Assembly (NCBI GenBank): GCA_025458365.1
Contig: JALOSP010000129.1
Location: 1-5,302, forward strand
DNA: 5,302 nt
Direction: 5' to 3'
DNA from: Hyphomonadaceae bacterium
Lineage (GTDB): Bacteria; Pseudomonadota; Alphaproteobacteria; Caulobacterales; Aquidulcibacteraceae
A program made the translations under genes and the position numbers. The notes beneath the pieces were generated by a model. That model had not been told where the DNA came from. It was given only the letters and a program-made list of their open reading frames with translations, and did not search any database. Each line of letters starts with the position of its first letter. The stretch's first letter is position 1. Positions 4,566 to 5,302 of the stretch are shown piece after piece.

Positions 4566-5302
4566 GTGCCCGATCCGGTCCAATCGCTCAGCCTGGCAGC
4601 CTTGCGCCTGCTCCCACCAGAAGCTGCGCACCGCGCCACTGTCCGGGCGCTGAAGGCAGGCTTGGGTCCGCTTGGCAAGCGCGATGATCCAAGGCTCTCG
4701 ATCACATTGGCGGGCCTTTCCCTGCCCAATCCGGTGGGTCTGGCCGCAGGGTTCGACAAGAACGCCGAAGTGCCCGATGCCATGGTGCGGGCCGGCTTCG
4801 GCTTTGTCGAATGCGGCACTGTCACGCCACTCGCCCAGCCAGGCAACCCGCGGCCCCGTATCTTCCGCCTGCCGGCCGATGATGGCGTGATCAACCGTCT
4901 GGGATTCAACAATGACGGCTTGGGGCCTTTCGTGAACCGGCTTCGTGCCCGCTCGGGCAGGCAGGGCGTGGTCGGAGCCAATATCGGGGCCAACAAGGAC
5001 AGCGCCGACCGGATCGGCGATTATGTGACCGGACTGCGCAGGGTCTGGCTGCACTGCAGCTATGTCACGGTGAACATCTCCTCACCCAACACCCCCGGTC
5101 TGCGCGGCTTGCAGACGAGGGCCGCACTGGAGGACCTGCTGGGTGCCCTGGGCGAGGCCCGCGCCATTCAGACCACCGCGCACGGGCACAGGCCGCTCTT
5201 CCTGAAGGTCGCACCAGACCTCGACGCAAGCGAGATCGAAGCCATCGTCGACGTCACAGTGGCAAACCGGATTGATGCGCTGATCGTGTCCAACACCACT
5301 AT
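4566..5302 (+). CDS. pyrD: Dihydroorotate dehydrogenase (quinone), class 2, 3' end cut by window
   Basis: This FMN enzyme oxidises dihydroorotate to orotate, passing electrons to the quinone pool at the inner face of the cytoplasmic membrane, the fourth step of de novo UMP synthesis. The first 245 codons are present (of about 335-360 in the family) and run off the right edge without a stop. The N-terminal helical part (about 1-40, SLAALRLLPPEAAHRATVRALK) marks the membrane-associated class 2 form. FMN and substrate motifs follow: GLAAGFDKNAE (58-68, K65), VECGTVTP, PRPRIFRLP, NRLGFNNDG (110-118), ANIGANKD (138-145), VNISSPNTPGLR (169-180; S173 matches the catalytic-base Ser of E. coli PyrD), LFLKVAPDL (211-219, K214) and VSNTT at the edge. 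The start is GTG with a strong ribosome-binding site 8 bases upstream. No frameshift is seen. Confidence 0.95.
   Translation, partial: MPDPVQSLSLAALRLLPPEAAHRATVRALKAGLGPLGKRDDPRLSITLAGLSLPNPVGLAAGFDKNAEVPDAMVRAGFGFVECGTVTPLAQPGNPRPRIFRLPADDGVINRLGFNNDGLGPFVNRLRARSGRQGVVGANIGANKDSADRIGDYVTGLRRVWLHCSYVTVNISSPNTPGLRGLQTRAALEDLLGALGEARAIQTTAHGHRPLFLKVAPDLDASEIEAIVDVTVANRIDALIVSNTT

Noticed and set aside
4115..4996. Minus-strand open frame of 293 codons (and another at 4434-5054)
   Set aside because: Both lie opposite DUF952 and pyrD, whose plus-strand translations carry clear family motifs; the antisense translations do not resemble proteins.

Overview
The window looks like ordinary chromosomal DNA from a GC-rich alphaproteobacterium. 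A Hyphomonadaceae/Caulobacterales-type genome is my guess, based on the flavour of the proteins and the gene order; there is no rRNA or other decisive marker. No phage, insertion sequence, CRISPR array or defence locus is visible. Most of the sequence is five complete genes and one partial gene, with two intergenic regions that carry unexplained structure.

Layout. Positions 1-172 hold no confident gene, only a nested inverted repeat and an intrinsic terminator reading leftwards. Positions 173-1908 are a leftward two-gene operon, a DUF484 protein followed by the chromosome-dimer recombinase XerC, with a 4-base GTGA stop/start overlap. Positions 1909-2189 form a divergent intergenic region. It holds a terminator-like hairpin in the leader of the DUF484 gene, two copies of an imperfect direct repeat resembling paired DnaA boxes, and a 10-bp palindrome between the copies. 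Rightward genes follow: thyA (2190-3065), a gap of about 200 bases with a terminator, a perfect 23-bp inverted repeat and a second compound palindrome, an unrecognised putatively exported helical-repeat protein (3262-4062), a DUF952 protein (4148-4498), and the 5' part of pyrD (4566 to the window end).

How the genes fit together. XerC acts with XerD at dif to resolve chromosome dimers; DUF484 proteins commonly sit beside xerC but have no settled role. ThyA makes dTMP. PyrD makes orotate in de novo pyrimidine synthesis at the membrane. Both nucleotide enzymes are on the same strand but are separated by a terminator and two unrelated genes, so they are probably not one operon. The helical-repeat, DUF952 and pyrD genes are spaced closely enough (85 and 67 bases) to be co-transcribed.

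I see no strong evidence for a new multi-gene system. The best candidates for something undescribed are the non-coding elements at 3147-3196, 3213-3249 and 2001-2086, and the unrecognised exported protein.
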